A DNA stretch of 64,000 bases from an uncultured Draconibacterium sp. (GTDB lineage: Bacteria > Bacteroidota > Bacteroidia > Bacteroidales > Prolixibacteraceae): positions 3,526,001 through 3,590,000 of the forward strand of contig NZ_OY781981.1 of assembly GCF_963677565.1 (NCBI RefSeq). Direction: 5' to 3'. This document shows, in pieces, positions 60,215-64,000 of this stretch. The stretch's first letter is position 1. Each line of letters opens with the position of its first letter. The position numbers and the translations under genes were made by a program. The notes under the pieces are model-generated. The model made no database searches and was not told where the DNA came from. It worked only from the letters and a program-made list of their open reading frames with translations.

Positions 60215-62872
60215 ATGAGTTCACAACGTGTGCTTTGGGTTATCAGTTTCATTTTACTATTTCTTATTTCGGTTAAAAACAGCTTTGCTTTGAATAATGT
60301 TAAGCTTGGTACTCTTGACTTGGAAAAGGGAAATGAAAGTGTAATGGACTCTGTTGTTCGGCAGAAACGTATCCTTACCACCCGGCGTATTGAAAACATT
60401 CCGGTTATTGACGGAAATTTAAACGACGAGTGCTGGAAACATGGTGAATGGCAAAGTGATTATACGCAGTTTTCACCAAAATATGGGGGAGAAGCGAGTC
60501 ATAAAACCGAGATCAAGATATTTTATGATGATAAAAACATCTATGTTGGAATACGGGCATACGATGACATGTCACAAATCAATCGAAAACTCGACAGAAG
60601 GGATCAATTTTCGGGTGACATTGTTGGCCTGCATATTGACAGTTATTTTGATCATCGGACAGCTTTTGAATTCGACCTTACTGCGGCTGGACAGAAACTG
60701 GATGTACTGGTGCAAAACGATGGTTGGGATATGAACTGGGATGCCGTTTGGTACGGAAAAGTGGCTTATGAAGACTCGGCATGGACTGCTGAGTATAAAA
60801 TACCACTAAGCCAGTTAAGATACAGCTCTGAGGAAAACCAGGTTTGGGGTTTAAATTCGTGGCGATCGATTGAACGCACGCATGAAGAAAGTCAGTGGAA
60901 CCTTGTTGCCAACGATGGAACCGGGCTGGTGTACACTTTTGGAGAACTTCACGGATTGCAGGGACTCAAAAAGAACAAACGTTTTGAGGTATCACCCTAC
61001 TTGTCTTCAAAACTTACAACCATGGAAAAGATTTCCGATAATCCATTTACAAGCAAACCTGATTTTAAAGGTCAGGGAGGTGTGGATGCACGAATTGGTA
61101 TTTCGAATAACACCACTTTATATGCTACAATAAATCCCGATTTCGGTCAGGTGGAAGCCGATCCGTCAGTGATGAACCTGACTGCTTTCGAAACCTATTT
61201 CGAAGAAAAAAGGCCATTTTTTGTGGAAGGTAAAAACATCATGGATTTCAGTTTTGATGAAGACCAATTGTTCTATACCCGAAGAGTAGGACATGCTCCT
61301 TCGTATAATCCGGGGTACTCAATGATGGAAATGCCTGAAAATACAACCATTGCAGGTGCCCTGAAATTGTCAGGAAAGACTTCTAAAGGTTTGTCTTTTG
61401 GTATTATTGAGTCGCTGACAACAAGAGAATACGCTGATATTTATGATGCCGGTGAAGAGTTTCGCCAAGAGGTAGAACCGCTTTCAAATTACTTCATTGG
61501 TCGCTTTCAACAAGAGTATGATCGGGGCAACACCTTGATAGGTGGGATATTGACATACACCCATCGATCTATCAATGACGACAACCTGAATTTTCTGTCG
61601 AACAATGCGATGACTTTTGGTGCTGATTTTACGCGCTACTGGAAGGATCGAAAGTATTTTCTTGAAACCAAATTGATAGGAAGTCACATTAATGGCGATG
61701 AAAAAGCCATACAACGATTGCAAATGTCATCCGCCCGTTACTTTCAGCGACCGGATAATACGAATGTTGAATACGACCCATCTTTAACAAGCCTGAGCGG
61801 GGTAGGAGCCTCTGTAAAAGCAGGTAAGTGGAGTAAAGGACACTGGCGCTATAATGAAGAGATTAACTATCGGTCTCCGGGTCTTGAATTGAACGATTTG
61901 GGGTATATGATGTATTCAAATCTTTTAAAGAACAACTCTTCAGTATCTTATATCGAAAAAGAAAACAAAGGTATTTTCAAGAACTTCGAGATAAATGCAG
62001 AACAACAGAATGCCTGGAACGGTAATGGAGACGGTCTTTATTCTCAGTCACTTTTATCTGCACAAATTGAGTTTATGAACAGTTGGATGACCATAGTTAG
62101 CGGGCAATATAAATGGAGGATAAATGATGAACGTATTTTAAGAGGGGGACCTTCTATGAAACTTCCTGATCAATTCTCAACCAATTTCATTTTATCTACC
62201 AACCGGGCAAAGAACATCTCTCTATCGTTGGTGGGGAATTGGGCAACGCACCTTACAGGAGAATCAAATAACCTGATGATCAATACGGGATTAAACGTCA
62301 GGGCGCTTTCAAACCTTCGATTCACATTACAGCCGCTTTTCCAGCGAACAAAGGATGAACTTCAATACATTCAGCAAATTCAAAAGCAAGACGGCTCGAC
62401 GACCTACCTGTTGGGTACAATCGATAACCGGAACCTGGCTTTTACGTTTAGGATGGATTTGGCAATCACACCGGAAATGACCATACAATACTATGGAAGT
62501 CCATTTGTATCAATAGGGAAATACCTTGATTTTAAAAGGGTGAGTGATCCGCAGAATTCGGATTATTATAATCGTTTTACTACAATGGTTCCAGTAATAC
62601 AGGATAACAACTACTACTTTGATGAGAATATGGACGGTACTGCGGACTACTCCATTTACAATCCTAATTTCAATTTTCAACAATTTAGAAGTAACCTGGT
62701 ATTTCGCTGGGAATACAGGGCCGGATCAACACTTTATCTTGTATGGTCGCAGGATCGAACCAATTATGATCCTGCAGGTTCATTCTCGTTCAGGAATGGA
62801 TGGAATAAAATGTTCGATTTACACCCCAAAAATATTTTCATGGTTAAACTGAGTTACTGGATTTCAACATAA
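60215..62872 (+). CDS. DUF5916 protein with CBM9-like N-terminal domain
   Basis: An 885-residue protein with an N-terminal signal (hydrophobic about 9-25). The N-terminal CBM9-like domain (about 55-230) opens VIDGNLNDECWKHGEWQSDY and includes FYDDKNIYVGIRAYDDM, FEFDLTAAGQKLDVLVQN, DAVWYGKVAYEDSAWTAEYK and PLSQLRYSSEENQVWGLNS. The rest matches DUF5916: TLYATINPDFGQVEADPSVM, FETYFEEKRPFFVEGKNIMD, FYTRRVGHAP, then a long beta-rich, probably outer-membrane barrel part ending in an aromatic-rich segment. DUF5916 proteins are common in Bacteroidota, and their function is not established; sugar binding or surface export are suggestions. It sits between an acyltransferase and a PHP-like protein. Confidence 0.9.
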   Translation: MSSQRVLWVISFILLFLISVKNSFALNNVKLGTLDLEKGNESVMDSVVRQKRILTTRRIENIPVIDGNLNDECWKHGEWQSDYTQFSPKYGGEASHKTEIKIFYDDKNIYVGIRAYDDMSQINRKLDRRDQFSGDIVGLHIDSYFDHRTAFEFDLTAAGQKLDVLVQNDGWDMNWDAVWYGKVAYEDSAWTAEYKIPLSQLRYSSEENQVWGLNSWRSIERTHEESQWNLVANDGTGLVYTFGELHGLQGLKKNKRFEVSPYLSSKLTTMEKISDNPFTSKPDFKGQGGVDARIGISNNTTLYATINPDFGQVEADPSVMNLTAFETYFEEKRPFFVEGKNIMDFSFDEDQLFYTRRVGHAPSYNPGYSMMEMPENTTIAGALKLSGKTSKGLSFGIIESLTTREYADIYDAGEEFRQEVEPLSNYFIGRFQQEYDRGNTLIGGILTYTHRSINDDNLNFLSNNAMTFGADFTRYWKDRKYFLETKLIGSHINGDEKAIQRLQMSSARYFQRPDNTNVEYDPSLTSLSGVGASVKAGKWSKGHWRYNEEINYRSPGLELNDLGYMMYSNLLKNNSSVSYIEKENKGIFKNFEINAEQQNAWNGNGDGLYSQSLLSAQIEFMNSWMTIVSGQYKWRINDERILRGGPSMKLPDQFSTNFILSTNRAKNISLSLVGNWATHLTGESNNLMINTGLNVRALSNLRFTLQPLFQRTKDELQYIQQIQKQDGSTTYLLGTIDNRNLAFTFRMDLAITPEMTIQYYGSPFVSIGKYLDFKRVSDPQNSDYYNRFTTMVPVIQDNNYYFDENMDGTADYSIYNPNFNFQQFRSNLVFRWEYRAGSTLYLVWSQDRTNYDPAGSFSFRNGWNKMFDLHPKNIFMVKLSYWIST

Positions 62873-62895
62873 CTAAACCAATAAAACTATAAAAA

Positions 62896-63708
62896 ATGAA
62901 AAGACGTCAATTTATTCGAAACACAGGTATTGCAGGTGGTATGATTATTACTTCTCCACTTTTGGCAAAAAGTTTTGACCCCGATCAATACGATTTTAAA
63001 TTAGTGGATATGCATGTGCATACTACTCCACGGTTTTCCATCGACCAGATTCTAGAGGTCGGGAAACAAAAGAACATTCAGTTTGGAATTGTTGAGCATC
63101 CAGGAAGAGATATTGTTGATGATGCCAGCCTGTTGAAGTACATTGATAATTTAAGGCAGTATCCGGTTTATGTCGGCTTACAGCCTACAACGCCCGGATG
63201 GTCAAAGAGTTTTTCAAAAGAAGCACTGGCTAAACTGGATTATGTTTTGATGGATCCTCAAACCTTTGAAGCAGGTAACAGTTACGGCGACCCTATGCGA
63301 ATCTGGAGTTTTGATACGTATGTGGATGATACTGAAAAATTCATGGAGGCTTATATGGAACACACGATGAAAATACTCGAATCTTCGGAACCGCTCAATA
63401 TTTTTGGATGGCCGTTGTTTTTGCCGGTTTGTATCGCACGTGATTATTATGAGCTGTGGACCGAAGAAAGAATGCAAAAGATTATTAGTGCTGCGAAACG
63501 AAGAAATATTGCATTTGAGATTAATGATCTGGCTCATACACCTCATGAAAGATTCATAAATATGGCCAAAGAACAGGGACTGAAATTTACGTTCGGTTCT
63601 GACACAAGAAATGAGAAGACCGGTAGATTGGATTACTGTAAACAGATTGCTAAAAAATGCAATCTGAAGGAAGATGATTTTTATCGGCCGGAACGGGGCA
63701 TTGATTAA
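62896..63708 (+). CDS. Exported PHP/amidohydrolase-like metal-binding protein
   Basis: A 270-residue protein with a twin-arginine-type leader (MKRRQFIRNTGIAGGMIITS). The mature part begins with a PHP-like metal motif, KLVDMHVHTTPRFS (H-x-H), followed by IQFGIVEHPGRDIVD, LDYVLMDPQTFEAGN, IAFEINDLAHTPHERFINMA and FTFGSDTRNEKTG, a set of His and Asp ligands in the order expected for the PHP barrel. These enzymes are usually phosphoesterases or metal-dependent hydrolases; an exported version is less usual. It lies 23 nt after the DUF5916 gene and ends at a clear terminator. The reaction is unknown. Confidence 0.85.
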   Translation: MKRRQFIRNTGIAGGMIITSPLLAKSFDPDQYDFKLVDMHVHTTPRFSIDQILEVGKQKNIQFGIVEHPGRDIVDDASLLKYIDNLRQYPVYVGLQPTTPGWSKSFSKEALAKLDYVLMDPQTFEAGNSYGDPMRIWSFDTYVDDTEKFMEAYMEHTMKILESSEPLNIFGWPLFLPVCIARDYYELWTEERMQKIISAAKRRNIAFEINDLAHTPHERFINMAKEQGLKFTFGSDTRNEKTGRLDYCKQIAKKCNLKEDDFYRPERGID

Positions 63709-63802
63709 CAATCTGGAGTTCGAAATATTTATTTTGCTCTTGAGTAAATTTATTGCATTAAGCAAGTTATTGGCTAAATGAATAGTTCGTTTTATTTTAG
63801 TT

Positions 63803-63840
63803 GCTGGCGTAGTATTTAATGTTGCGTCAGCTTTTTTTTT
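63803..63840 (+). terminator. Rho-independent terminator after the PHP-like gene
   Basis: GCTGGCGTA pairs with TGCGTCAGC (9 bp with two wobble pairs, 11-nt loop), followed by nine T's. It ends the acyltransferase/DUF5916/PHP unit. Confidence 0.88.
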
Positions 63841-63887
63841 AAGGCCGTACTTCGTTTTTATATAAAAATAGAGGAAAATATCTTTTC

Positions 63888-63918
63888 ATTGCCGGGAGAC
63901 AATTTACATTTATATTTG
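63888..63918 (+). promoter_or_regulatory. Promoter of the partial maltose-acetyltransferase-like gene
   Basis: ATTG (63888-63891), 19-nt spacer, TATATTTG (63911-63918): the -7 box is a perfect TAnnTTTG and the -33 box matches three of four. It lies 36 nt before the ATG at 63955. Confidence 0.6.
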
Positions 63919-63954
63919 AGGTTCAACAATTCGCCTTCAAAAAATTGTGTTGTT

Positions 63955-64000
63955 ATGACAGAAAAGGAAAAAGCCCGGAAAGGTTTATTATACAATCCCA
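63955..64000 (+). CDS. Sugar O-acetyltransferase (maltose/galactoside acetyltransferase-like), 5' end only
   Basis: Only 15 codons lie in the window: MTEKEKARKGLLYNP. This matches the start of the Mac domain of maltose/galactoside O-acetyltransferases (typically MTEKEKMLAGELYDP), which cap non-metabolised sugars with acetyl groups in the cytoplasm. A good promoter and a terminator before it support a real, separately transcribed gene. The rest is beyond the window edge. Confidence 0.65.
   Translation, partial: MTEKEKARKGLLYNP

Noticed and set aside
1..64000. CRISPR arrays, tRNA or rRNA genes, insertion sequences
   Set aside because: No regularly spaced long repeats, no cloverleaf-type sequence and no transposase were seen on reading both strands.

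Overview
The window reads as chromosomal DNA of a polysaccharide-degrading Bacteroidota, probably an environmental or marine member of the Bacteroidales/Marinilabiliales side. The evidence is two SusC/SusD pairs, an ECF sigma/FecR pair, several signal-peptide lipoproteins, AT-rich intergenic regions, promoters of the Bacteroidota form (TTTG, about 19 nt, TAnnTTTG), and an almost complete lack of strong Shine-Dalgarno sites. No tRNA, rRNA, CRISPR array or insertion sequence was seen.

Layout. (1) 1-13.4 kb: a first polysaccharide locus, mostly on the minus strand: DUF6807 protein, Gfo/Idh/MocA oxidoreductase, ThuA-like protein, SusC, SusD and a DUF2264 protein cut by the window edge. A divergent AraC regulator and a KdgF-type cupin (unsaturated uronate ring opening) point to a uronic-acid-containing substrate. 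A second Gfo/Idh protein and an ankyrin lipoprotein follow. (2) 14.9-15.5 kb: the 3' remnant of a DUF1593 gene, then a stand-alone ribB. (3) 16.5-23.3 kb: a DeoR-controlled operon of FGGY kinase, fucose-isomerase-like isomerase, GRP-type sugar transporter and a transketolase split over two genes. This set matches the known isomerase/kinase/transketolase route for the branched pentose D-apiose, which is my best reading. (4) 23.5-30.4 kb: ECF sigma factor, FecR anti-sigma, SusC with an N-terminal STN signalling domain, and SusD. (5) 30.5-47.8 kb: the most striking region, one sulfatase followed by four DUF1593 (Sde0182-like) proteins interleaved with eight secreted alpha/beta-hydrolase esterases, with almost no conventional glycosidase or lyase. 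(6) 48.4-53 kb: TetR regulator, small secreted protein, and a large GH106-type alpha-L-rhamnosidase. (7) 53.1-58.9 kb: a minus-strand group (cupin, alpha/beta hydrolase with an apparent frameshift, DsrE, SnoaL-like lipoprotein, beta-helix protein) flanked by HxlR and AraC regulators. (8) 59.1-64 kb: acyltransferase, DUF5916 protein, PHP-like protein, and the start of a maltose-O-acetyltransferase-like gene.

How it may work together (inference). SusC/SusD pairs would bind and import fragments of an esterified, pectin-like polymer. The esterases would strip acyl groups, the sulfatase sulfate, GH106 rhamnose, and the DUF1593 proteins would bind or process an unknown linkage. KdgF would handle unsaturated uronates and the DeoR operon apiose in the cytoplasm. 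Rhamnose, uronate and apiose together would suit rhamnogalacturonan II or a seagrass apiogalacturonan. The polymer cannot be proved from sequence.
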